Source: CAZSMK01 sp964608095 (GTDB lineage Bacteria; Sumerlaeota; Sumerlaeia; MWCT01; JAGHBZ01). From it: a DNA stretch of 22,284 nt. Positions 16,455 to 22,284 of this stretch are shown in pieces; position 1 is the first letter of the stretch, and every line of letters begins with the position of its first letter. The stretch covers positions 1-22,284 of the forward strand of contig CAZSMK010000066.1 in the NCBI GenBank assembly GCA_964608095.1. Reading direction: 5' to 3'. The notes below the pieces were generated by a model, which saw only the letters and a list, made by a program, of their open reading frames with translations, was not told the origin of the DNA and searched no databases. The position numbers were made by a program, and so were the translations under genes.

Positions 16455-17162
16455 TTGGATGGTCTGTATGCAATACAGAAAAGGAAATCTCGCTCTTTAC
16501 AGGTAACACCAACCGGCATCCTTGAATATAATGAGTGGCTGAAACGTCAAGCCGGCTATGTCATGTTGAGACAGCGAGAAAAGATCGAAGATTCCCTTTT
16601 TATAGTCGAGCATCCGCCCGTCTACACGCTTGGACGAAGCAGCGATGAACGCCGGCACCTCCTTGTCGAGCATGAGGCAAATCCTTCGAGCATCATGGGA
16701 ATTCCCGTGGTAAGAACCAATCGCGGAGGAGGGGTAATGTTTCATAATCCCGGGCAAGTGGTCGCCTATCCCGTGATAAAACTCCGGATAGGAACAACAG
16801 GAATACGTCGTTTCTTGTGGCTCATTGAGGAAGCCATAATTCAGAGTCTTGCTGTGTTTGACGTCAAGGGCTACAGGCAACCCGATATTCATCCAGGGGT
16901 ATGGACCGATTCGGGCAAAATCGGCTTCATCGGCATAGCAATAAGTCGAGGCGTGGTCTTTCATGGATTCGCAGTCAATATAGCAAACGACCTCATACCT
17001 TTCTCATATATTGCGACCTGTGGAATACTTGATTGCCGTGTGAGCTCCCTACAGCAGATGACATCGGTCGCCGTAACGACCTGCGAGTTCGCGAAGATAC
17101 TCATCAGTCGATTTTTAGACGTTATGGACGAAACATATTATGGTAAAAATGCCTGCATTTGA
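16455..17162 (+). CDS. lipB: Octanoyl-ACP:protein N-octanoyltransferase
   Basis: LipB moves the octanoyl group from acyl carrier protein to a lysine of lipoyl domains, the first step of de novo lipoate attachment. The 235-residue protein shows HPPVYTLGRSSD near 53, RTNRGGGVMFHNPGQVVAYP near 88, SGKIGFIGIAISR with the catalytic Lys155, FHGFAVNI near 169, and ATCGILDC with the acyl-carrying Cys189. The start is a TTG at 16455 with AAAGG 9 bp upstream; no in-frame ATG exists before the conserved region, and the nearby ATGs at 16459 and 16468 are out of frame. lipA follows 92 bp downstream. Both catalytic residues are present. Confidence 0.95.
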   Translation: MDGLYAIQKRKSRSLQVTPTGILEYNEWLKRQAGYVMLRQREKIEDSLFIVEHPPVYTLGRSSDERRHLLVEHEANPSSIMGIPVVRTNRGGGVMFHNPGQVVAYPVIKLRIGTTGIRRFLWLIEEAIIQSLAVFDVKGYRQPDIHPGVWTDSGKIGFIGIAISRGVVFHGFAVNIANDLIPFSYIATCGILDCRVSSLQQMTSVAVTTCEFAKILISRFLDVMDETYYGKNACI

Positions 17163-17197
17163 ATTTGCCCGAACAAAAATAAAGGAAGGAGAGGAAT

Positions 17198-17245
17198 TTG
17201 CTCGATACAAAATGCAACGATAAAGATTTTTTTCCACTTTTTTAA
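17198..17245 (+). CDS. Possible 15-residue leader ORF before lipA
   Basis: The best Shine-Dalgarno in the lipB-lipA gap, AAGGAAGGAGAGG (17182-17194), serves not lipA but a TTG at 17198 that encodes MLDTKCNDKDFFPLF and stops at 17243-17245. The stop lies 9 bp before the lipA ATG and in the same frame. Translation of this mini-ORF could deliver ribosomes to lipA, whose own ATG lacks a Shine-Dalgarno. Alternatively the site is a remnant of an older, longer lipA N-terminus. Confidence 0.35.
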   Translation: MLDTKCNDKDFFPLF

Positions 17246-17254
17246 TTTAAGACC

Positions 17255-18121
17255 ATGAGTCGATATCCTCCATATATTAGAAAGAAGTTGCTCACGACAC
17301 CTGGTAAGCGCGGAAAAGTTGAATATCTCTTAGACAAAAACCGGTTGAATACGGTATGTGAAAGCGCACGCTGTCCCAACCGTTTCGAATGTTTTCATCG
17401 TGGTGTCGCCACTTTTATGATTCTGGGCAATACCTGTACCAGGCATTGCCGATTCTGCTCGGTGAAAAAAGGTGTCCCGGAACCGGTTGATCCCGGAGAA
17501 CCGGAACGTGTCGCTCGTGTCGCCGACGAGCTGAATCTTCGTCATGTGGTGATCACTTCCGTCACGCGTGATGACCTTCCTGACTATGGCGCCGGACATT
17601 TCGCCGCAACTATCAGGGCTATTCATGAAGCAAATCCCGCTATGACCGTGGAAGTACTTGTCCCGGATTTCAAAGGGTCGATAGACGCGATAAGAACCGT
17701 GCTTGCCCAGAAACCCGATGTCTTCAACCATAATGTCGAGACTGTTCCGCGGTTATACCCGTACGTCCGACCGGGGGCAAATTACGAAAGGAGTGTTTCC
17801 CTTTTGAAAGATGCAGGGAACCTCGGCAGTGATCACCCACTCCTTAAGTCCGGTCTTATGCTGGGTCTTGGCGAGCATGAAAATGAAGTGTTATCGGTTA
17901 TGAAGGATCTGAGAAACGCAGGGTGTGATATCTTGACGATAGGACAATATTTGTCTCCCGGGAAAGAACAACTGCCTGTTGTTGAATATATAATACCCGA
18001 ACAATTCGATGTGTATTATACCCTTGCGATGGAGATGGGCTTTGGATATGTATTGTCTGGTACTTTTGTGCGGTCATCCTATAAGAGCGATGAGGTTTTT
18101 TCTAATCTTCCGAAAAAATAA
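17255..18121 (+). CDS. lipA: Lipoyl synthase
   Basis: LipA is a radical SAM enzyme that inserts two sulfur atoms into octanoyl-lysine to make lipoyl-lysine. At 288 residues it is normal length. The auxiliary cluster is bound by CESARCPNRFEC (Cys35, 40, 46) and the radical SAM cluster by CTRHCRFC (Cys61, 65, 68). Also present are VVITSVTRDDLPDYGAGHF, DVFNHNVETVPRLY, KSGLMLGLGE, ILTIGQYLSPG and the C-terminal VRSSYKSDE with the conserved Ser. It follows lipB, so both halves of endogenous lipoate synthesis are together. The ATG at 17255 fits the family N-terminus but lacks a ribosome binding site of its own; see the mini-ORF upstream. Confidence 0.97.
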   Translation: MSRYPPYIRKKLLTTPGKRGKVEYLLDKNRLNTVCESARCPNRFECFHRGVATFMILGNTCTRHCRFCSVKKGVPEPVDPGEPERVARVADELNLRHVVITSVTRDDLPDYGAGHFAATIRAIHEANPAMTVEVLVPDFKGSIDAIRTVLAQKPDVFNHNVETVPRLYPYVRPGANYERSVSLLKDAGNLGSDHPLLKSGLMLGLGEHENEVLSVMKDLRNAGCDILTIGQYLSPGKEQLPVVEYIIPEQFDVYYTLAMEMGFGYVLSGTFVRSSYKSDEVFSNLPKK

Positions 18122-18142
18122 CTATGGCTTTTTTCGCTTTTT
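18111..18142 (+). terminator. A/T-rich hairpin at the end of lipA
   Basis: CGAAAAAA (18111-18118) pairs fully with TTTTTTCG (18129-18136) across a 10-base loop that contains the lipA stop codon, and CTTTTT follows. It could act as an intrinsic terminator, although the stem is mostly A-T. Confidence 0.4.
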
Positions 18143-18150
18143 ACAGTGTA

Positions 18151-18159
18151 TGCTATATT
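18151..18159 (+). promoter_or_regulatory. Extended -10 promoter for the lipoyl-like/pfkB/hom group
   Basis: TGC-TATATT forms an extended -10 element (5 of 6 in the hexamer), about 50 bp before the ATG of the lipoyl-like gene. The -35 is poor, as is common with extended -10 promoters. With the hairpin before it, it suggests the downstream genes form their own transcription unit. Confidence 0.4.
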
Positions 18160-18207
18160 TTTTTCCATTCAATTTAACCGAGATTTTTTTAAAACAAGGG
18201 TTGTGCC

Positions 18208-18459
18208 ATGATGCAAGAGATTCGTGTTACATCGGATGAGAGCGAATATCATCACGCCACAATTCGTTTCTGGCACGTTGATGAAGACGACGAAATCGAG
18301 GAAGGTGACGATCTTGTCGACATCGAGACAGACGATGAATCAACGATTACGCTCCATTCACCCTATTCGGGCGTTGTTAAACAAATCTTTCTTGAAGAAG
18401 GCGACATTATTGCGCAGGGCGATTTGCTCGCGATTATTGAAGAAAGGGAGGTTGATTGA
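18208..18459 (+). CDS. Free-standing lipoyl-like domain protein lacking the modified lysine
   Basis: The 83-residue protein is a single biotinyl/lipoyl-type domain. FWHVDEDDEIEEGDDLVDIE matches the first beta-sheet half, SPYSGVVKQIFLEEGD the return half, and AQGDLLAIIEE the final strand. In genuine acceptor domains the hairpin reads about ETDKA; here it reads ETDDESTI with one extra residue and no lysine. The only lysine in the whole protein is in GVVKQIF, which is not the modification site. So it probably cannot be lipoylated or biotinylated, despite sitting 86 bp behind lipA. It is very acidic. The start is ATG 18208 or 18211, with AAGGG upstream. Its stop codon overlaps the next ATG (TGATG), so it is coupled to the PfkB kinase. 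It may be a structural or regulatory partner; I cannot name a function. Confidence 0.8.
   Translation: MMQEIRVTSDESEYHHATIRFWHVDEDDEIEEGDDLVDIETDDESTITLHSPYSGVVKQIFLEEGDIIAQGDLLAIIEEREVD
18443..18451 (+). promoter_or_regulatory. Shine-Dalgarno fixing the PfkB kinase start
   Basis: AAAGGGAGG lies 7 bp before the ATG at 18459, which overlaps the stop codon of the lipoyl-like gene as TGATG. This favours the ATG over the TTG one codon earlier. Confidence 0.75.
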
Positions 18460-19394
18460 TGTCATCGGTGTTGATTGTGGGCTCGGTAGCATTTGATAGT
18501 ATTCGTTCACCCGAGGGTGAAGTTGAAGGAGCGTTGGGAGGGTCGGCGAGCTATGCGTCGATCGCTGCATCTTATTTTTCAACGCCCGTAAAAATGGTCG
18601 GAATAGTCGGGCATGACTTCAAGACTACCTATTTGAATCTTTTCAAACGGAAGCGAATCGATATCGAAGGAATTGTAATTTCAAAGAAAGGGTCGACGTT
18701 TCACTGGAAAGGGGAATATGACGGCGACATGAGTGAGGCAAAGACACTCTCGACATGTGTGAATGTATTCGCTGATTTTCAACCTGTCCTTCCCTCCTCT
18801 TATAAAAACAGTGGATTTGTGTTCCTGGCGAATATCGACCCCTTACTTCAACTCCATGTACTGAAACAATTGAAATCGCCGCGTGTGGTGGTATGCGATA
18901 CCATGAACTTCTGGATAGGAGGGAAATTACAGGAGTTGAAGAAAGTGCTCCGAAAATCTGACATCATCCTGCTGAACGCCCAAGAGGCTCGTCAACTTAC
19001 CGAAGAGACCAATTTGACCCGTGCGGCACAAAAGGTGCTCAGGATAGGAAAAGCCCGCTGGGTCATCATAAAAAAAGGCGAACACGGCGCCGTCATTTAC
19101 AGCAGGACAGGGCAGTTCGTCGTGCCCGCATATCCCACCTCGCGAGTAAAGGACCCGACCGGCGCAGGCGATACCTTTGCCGGCGCGTTGACCGGGTGGT
19201 TGGCTCATCGTCGGCGCGTTGACGAAACTACGGTACGACAGGCGGCTATTATTGGCTCAACGTTTGCTTCTTTTACCATTGAAGCCTTCAGTGTGCAAAA
19301 ACTCAGCAAATTGAGTCAGGAAAAAATAGTAGAGCGAATTGATTATTTACAGAAAATGCTTGAATATACTCCCGTCAAATCTATTTCAGGGTGA
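18459..19394 (+). CDS. PfkB (ribokinase)-family kinase of unknown substrate
   Basis: The 311-residue protein is a complete PfkB-family small-molecule kinase. The N-terminal beta-strand LIVGSVAFDSI is followed by the GGSASYASIAASYF motif and GIVGHDF. Near the C-terminus lies DPTGAGDTFAGALTGW, with the anion-hole GAGD and the catalytic Asp. A middle segment, STFHWKGEYDGDMSEAKTLS followed by NVFADFQPVLP and VFLANIDP, is not typical of ribokinase, fructokinase or adenosine kinase and recalls an uncharacterised, widely spread subfamily. It overlaps the lipoyl-like gene at its start, and homoserine dehydrogenase begins 7 bp after its stop, so the three genes are one unit. The substrate could be a sugar, a nucleoside or something linked to the neighbouring amino acid pathway; sequence does not decide. 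Confidence 0.88.
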   Translation: MSSVLIVGSVAFDSIRSPEGEVEGALGGSASYASIAASYFSTPVKMVGIVGHDFKTTYLNLFKRKRIDIEGIVISKKGSTFHWKGEYDGDMSEAKTLSTCVNVFADFQPVLPSSYKNSGFVFLANIDPLLQLHVLKQLKSPRVVVCDTMNFWIGGKLQELKKVLRKSDIILLNAQEARQLTEETNLTRAAQKVLRIGKARWVIIKKGEHGAVIYSRTGQFVVPAYPTSRVKDPTGAGDTFAGALTGWLAHRRRVDETTVRQAAIIGSTFASFTIEAFSVQKLSKLSQEKIVERIDYLQKMLEYTPVKSISG

Positions 19395-19401
19395 GACAAA
19401 C

Positions 19402-20724
19402 ATGAACAGTCAAATCAACATAGGACTTATCGGATTCGGCAATATAGGTTCCGCGGTGATACACTATTTTAATGAGAATAACGATATCATTAGAAAACAA
19501 GCGGGTATGGACTTGAAAATTGCGCGGGTTGCGGATATTGATCTTGACCGTCCACGTGATGTCGTCCTTGATCCTGCTATTCTCACCACTGACACGGATA
19601 GTGTCCTCAACGATCCCCAAATCCAGATCATAATCGAGTTAATCGGAGGCATAGAGCCTGCCAGGACCTATATTGAGAAGGCGTTGAAGAATGGCAAGAG
19701 CGTGGCAACAGCGAATAAGGCATTGATGGCGGAACACGGTACAGAACTCCTCGCAGTCGCACGAGAAAAAGGTGTCCAGCTATGTTTCGAGGCGAGCGTG
19801 GGTGCAGGAATACCCATTATCCGTGCAATCCAGAAATCGTTGTCGGCTAATAAAATCAGCGCTATCTACGGCATTATCAACGGGACGGCAAATTACATCC
19901 TTACCTCGATGTTGAAGGAGAAGATGGAATTCGCTGATGCGCTCTCCATCGCCCAGGAAAAAGGCTACGCCGAACCCGATCCGACTTTCGATATCGAAGG
20001 TATCGATACCGCGCATAAAATCGCCATTCTCAGCTCGCTGGCGTTTAATCAGGACATTCGTTTCAGCGATGTCACCGTCCAGGGTATAACTCGAATAGAA
20101 CAAACCGACATTCTTTATGCAGAAGAGCTCGGATATGCAATCAAACTCCTTGGCATAGCCCGGCTCGATCATAATCAACAACTCGAAATTTTTGTTCATC
20201 CGACTCTGGTTCCCCTCCATTCCCTTCTTGCCTCAGTTAGCGGCGTATATAATGGAATAATGGTCGAGGGCACACCGATAGGCAGGCAACTTTACTATGG
20301 CGAGGGAGCAGGGAAAGGCTCGACATCCAGCGCAATACTCGGCGACATAATAAATATTTGTAGATGGATGAGAACCGCTACAATCTGTGATAAACCGATT
20401 CCTCTTTCCGAATCTGAACTCCCTTCGATTCCCCTCGGACAAAAGAACCTTAAACCTTTCGATGATATTGAAATCCCTTATTATTTTCGTTTTTCTGTAA
20501 TGGATAAGCCTGGAACAATGGCGCGGTTGAGCAAGATTCTCGGAGATAATAATATAAGTATCGCCTCCATGATTCAGAAGACTATAAATCCTATGCATTA
20601 CGCTACCTTGATTATAGTGACGCATAGAGCGGTGAAATCCGCTGTTAAAAAAGCCCTGAAAGAAATTACATCGCTCGACATTTGTGAAAAACCACCCCTT
20701 ACCCTCAGTGTACTCGAGTTATAA
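19402..20724 (+). CDS. hom: Homoserine dehydrogenase with C-terminal ACT domain
   Basis: Homoserine dehydrogenase reduces aspartate semialdehyde to homoserine on the route to threonine and methionine. The 440-residue protein is full length. The NAD(P)-binding IGLIGFGNIGSAV is at 7-19, VATANKALMAEHG with the catalytic Lys is near 103, and the substrate domain shows SVGAGIPIIRAI, GIINGTANYIL and EKGYAEPDPTFDIEGIDTAH. From about 365 an ACT domain (RFSVMDKPGTMARLSKILGD) is typical of threonine-inhibited monofunctional enzymes, so feedback control is likely. The ATG at 19402 has GGGTGAG upstream and lies only 7 bp after the PfkB stop. The frame to 19339 runs inside the kinase gene and is not the start. 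No threonine synthase or homoserine kinase of known type is next to it. Confidence 0.96.
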   Translation: MNSQINIGLIGFGNIGSAVIHYFNENNDIIRKQAGMDLKIARVADIDLDRPRDVVLDPAILTTDTDSVLNDPQIQIIIELIGGIEPARTYIEKALKNGKSVATANKALMAEHGTELLAVAREKGVQLCFEASVGAGIPIIRAIQKSLSANKISAIYGIINGTANYILTSMLKEKMEFADALSIAQEKGYAEPDPTFDIEGIDTAHKIAILSSLAFNQDIRFSDVTVQGITRIEQTDILYAEELGYAIKLLGIARLDHNQQLEIFVHPTLVPLHSLLASVSGVYNGIMVEGTPIGRQLYYGEGAGKGSTSSAILGDIINICRWMRTATICDKPIPLSESELPSIPLGQKNLKPFDDIEIPYYFRFSVMDKPGTMARLSKILGDNNISIASMIQKTINPMHYATLIIVTHRAVKSAVKKALKEITSLDICEKPPLTLSVLEL

Positions 20725-20790
20725 GTGAATCCTTTACCCTTGATTCTTTCGTACTTTCCCGGTGCTTATAACAAGAAGGAGTTTGCCTTA

Positions 20791-20852
20791 ATGAACAATC
20801 CTACTGTAAAATAATAATGAGTAACTCGATGTATGTGAGTCGAAAAAGATAA
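20791..20852 (+). other. Two mini-ORFs in the hom/radical SAM gap
   Basis: AAGAAGGAG (20773-20781) is a good Shine-Dalgarno 9 bp before an ATG that encodes only MNNPTVK before tandem stops. A second ATG at 20817, overlapping those stops, reads MSNSMYVSRKR to 20852. A terminator follows 7 bp later. A leader peptide or attenuation arrangement is possible, but such short frames also arise by chance. Confidence 0.25.
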
Positions 20853-20859
20853 TTGTCGT

Positions 20860-20880
20860 GAGGGTAGTCCCCTCTTTTTT
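20860..20880 (+). terminator. Intrinsic terminator between hom and the radical SAM gene
   Basis: GAGGG (20860-20864) pairs with CCCTC (20870-20874) over a 5-base loop and is followed at once by six T residues. It is the most convincing intrinsic terminator in the window. It ends 41 bp before the radical SAM ATG, leaving little room for a promoter behind it, so it may be read through or regulated. Confidence 0.65.
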
Positions 20881-20921
20881 CCCGGGAGCGGCAAGAAAAA
20901 ATAAAGGGGAAACGACCTTTG

Positions 20922-22127
20922 ATGTCCGTTAGTATCGAATATGAGGCAGGACTTGACCTGCATCCCGAAGCAAACGATTACCTCGCATTGCTGGATGCCT
21001 GCTATGTGAATTCCCGATCTCTTGCCATGCCTTCGCAGTGGTCTTTTGCGGTATCGGCTGTGTGCGACCTTGATTGTCCTTATTGTCCCCGACAGACCTA
21101 CTCGGAAATTACAAAATCGGGCTTGATGGACTTTGACAGGTTCAAGAGCTGTGCGAAGTATCTTAAATTTTCCCGTTATACAGGGCTGTTCGGACTCGGC
21201 GAACCTTTCCTCCATCCGGATTTCCTTGAATTCGTAAAAACGGTCAAGGAAGCAGGCGGATATGCCGCGACAAGCTCGCACGGGATGAGGCTTTCCGATT
21301 CGGTTATCGATCGCCTTATCGAATACGGGCTTGACGAGCTTGAGGTCTCCATCGATGCAGTAACCCCGAAAATCTTCAACTTCCTGCGTGCCGGTGCGGA
21401 TATCGAAACAGTCACATCAAACCTGACTCGCTTACAGCAGGAAAAAGCACGGCGAGGGAGTTCCATCCCCCGGCTTCATATTGCTGCTGTCATCTCAATA
21501 TACAACCTTAAAGAGATACCCGCGCTCGTTCGTTTTTCAAAAAAAATCGGTGCGGATAAAATAGTCTTCACCAATATGATTATCACCCGTCCGGAGGATA
21601 AGGATATTTCAGTTTATCCCTCTACGGCGTTCGCAGAGCGAATCGCCTATGCTCAACGTTTGGGCAAAAAAATCGGCATGGATGTCGCCTTTTTTTATCA
21701 AAAACCTTATCCATGGCAACGCGAAATTTATGGAGGAGAAATCCACGACCATAAAGAGCGCGTTCTCGGCTATGGCTGTCCATTACCGTGGCGGTCGATG
21801 AACGTCGAGCTCAAAGGCGACGTAAAGCCCTGCTGCTATTATGACGATACATTTGGGAATTGTTTTTCCGAACCGGCTCAGGCTATAGTTAATAATAATT
21901 TGTTTCAGAACTTACGGGAGCGGTTAATGAGTGGCGATTTACCTCGCTGCTGCGTTGATTGTGGGAATCTCGTGCGAGTTACGCCCGAATATCTACAGCA
22001 GAAACTCGGTCACGCTCACGACAAACTCCAGAGCCTGAACGACCTTGTTGACCCGGATACGCTCAGGGAACTCACCGATGTGTTCGATAAAGTAAAGGAA
22101 ACTGTCGAAAAGCGAATTAGATTATAA
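20922..22127 (+). CDS. Radical SAM protein with SPASM-like C-terminal domain
   Basis: The 401-residue protein has the radical SAM cluster motif CDLDCPYC (Cys48, 52, 55) after a ~45-residue N-terminal extension. The TIM-barrel part follows: GLFGLGEPFLHPDFLEFV with the SAM-binding GEP, then LDELEVSIDAVTPKIF. The C-terminal ~90 residues hold a SPASM-like set of cysteines: GYGCPLPWRS, then VKPCCYYDD, GNCF and PRCCVDCGNL, expected to bind one or two further iron-sulfur clusters. Such enzymes modify peptides, proteins or small molecules; PqqE, anSME and peptide-modifying maturases share the layout. No target can be named. The start is ATG 20922, or TTG 20919 directly before it; AAAGGGGA (20903-20910) fits both. 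It is followed within 24 bp by a 50-bp tandem repeat with mini-ORFs. Confidence 0.9.
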   Translation: MSVSIEYEAGLDLHPEANDYLALLDACYVNSRSLAMPSQWSFAVSAVCDLDCPYCPRQTYSEITKSGLMDFDRFKSCAKYLKFSRYTGLFGLGEPFLHPDFLEFVKTVKEAGGYAATSSHGMRLSDSVIDRLIEYGLDELEVSIDAVTPKIFNFLRAGADIETVTSNLTRLQQEKARRGSSIPRLHIAAVISIYNLKEIPALVRFSKKIGADKIVFTNMIITRPEDKDISVYPSTAFAERIAYAQRLGKKIGMDVAFFYQKPYPWQREIYGGEIHDHKERVLGYGCPLPWRSMNVELKGDVKPCCYYDDTFGNCFSEPAQAIVNNNLFQNLRERLMSGDLPRCCVDCGNLVRVTPEYLQQKLGHAHDKLQSLNDLVDPDTLRELTDVFDKVKETVEKRIRL

Positions 22128-22185
22128 AGGGATGAGTCCGTATTTTTCAGGATTCTCGAGGACATAATCCTCGGTAAGGGGAGAG

Positions 22186-22227
22186 ATGATGAAATTCCCC
22201 GATTATCGAGGACATAATCCTCGGTAA
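22186..22227 (+). CDS. 13-codon mini-ORF in repeat unit 1
   Basis: Tandem ATGs at 22186 and 22189, with AGGGG about 7 bp before the second, open a frame reading MMKFPDYRGHNPR. It stops at TAA 22225-22227, and that TAA is the start of the next unit's TAAGGGGAG ribosome binding site. Translation is plausible by layout but unproven. Confidence 0.3.
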   Translation: MMKFPDYRGHNPR

Positions 22228-22235
22228 GGGGAGAG

Positions 22236-22284
22236 ATGATGAAATTCCCGGATATTCGAGGACATAATTTTTGGTCAGGAGAGA
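22236..22284 (+). CDS. Start of an ORF in repeat unit 2, open at the window end
   Basis: Tandem ATGs at 22236 and 22239 behind the unit-2 Shine-Dalgarno open MMKFPDIRGHNFWSGE. Because unit 3 has TTTTGGTCA where units 1 and 2 have CCTCGGTAA, this frame lacks the stop codon and stays open to base 22284. It may be the true 5' end of the next gene, with unit 1 an upstream duplicated copy of its start region, or one more mini-ORF. The protein is not recognisable from 16 residues. Confidence 0.4.
   Translation, partial: MMKFPDIRGHNFWSGE

Larger units (their letters stand above)
22151..22284 (+). repeat. 50-bp tandem repeat array, cut by the window end
   Basis: Units lie at 22151-22200, 22201-22250 and 22251-22284 (34 bp visible). 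Units 1 and 2 differ at only a few positions; the visible part of unit 3 differs from unit 1 at 7 of 34. Each unit has a hairpin CGAGGACATAATCCTCG (6-bp stem, loop CATAA), then AAGGGGAGAG as a Shine-Dalgarno and ATGATG. In unit 3 the right arm is TTTTTG, which can still pair with CGAGGA as RNA through G-U pairs. The array may continue beyond the window. Confidence 0.9.

Noticed and set aside
20767..20772. TATAAC as a -10 box for the radical SAM gene
   Set aside because: The -35 is poor and the implied start would fall inside the Shine-Dalgarno at 20773-20781.
22151..22284. CRISPR array
   Set aside because: Whole 50-bp units repeat head to tail without variable spacers, and no cas genes are nearby.

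Overview
The window is a gene-dense bacterial chromosome segment with 15 substantial protein-coding genes, no RNA genes, no insertion sequences and no CRISPR array. It carries secretion and lipoprotein signals, a Clan-A glycoside hydrolase with a CBM9-like tail, a soluble TPR Ser/Thr kinase, a full lipoate synthesis pair (lipB, lipA) and a RecD2-type helicase. Together these point to a free-living, probably diderm and probably uncultivated bacterium. I cannot assign a phylum from the sequence alone. Nothing looks phage- or plasmid-derived.

Left part (1-7396): the 3' part of a recD2-like helicase (+) converges on a leftward block of GT-C membrane glycosyltransferase, pyruvate kinase (pyk) and a CsgG-like TPR lipoprotein. 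Across a 328-bp intergenic region with two back-to-back TATAAT boxes lies a rightward NagX/HGSNAT-like membrane acyltransferase (COG4299).

Middle part (7469-16278): everything runs leftward. In order of transcription these are an AEC-family carrier with an AAC(3)-fold acetyltransferase 21 bp behind it, a cytosolic hybrid of GAF-like domain and histidine kinase with a TPR-Ser/Thr kinase 18 bp behind it, and a secreted Clan GH-A hydrolase preceded by a perfect Shine-Dalgarno sequence.

Right part (16455-22284): everything runs rightward. lipB and lipA make the lipoyl cofactor. They are followed by an 83-residue free-standing lipoyl-like domain that has lost the modifiable lysine, a PfkB-family kinase translationally coupled to it, and a homoserine dehydrogenase with an ACT domain. 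A good intrinsic terminator and two mini-ORFs then precede a radical SAM/SPASM protein. The window ends in a 50-bp tandem repeat. Each unit holds a hairpin, a Shine-Dalgarno sequence, a double ATG and a 13-codon mini-ORF whose stop codon is embedded in the next unit's Shine-Dalgarno.

The least explained items are this 50-bp array, the lysine-less lipoyl domain beside lipA, and the short leader ORFs in front of lipA and the radical SAM gene.
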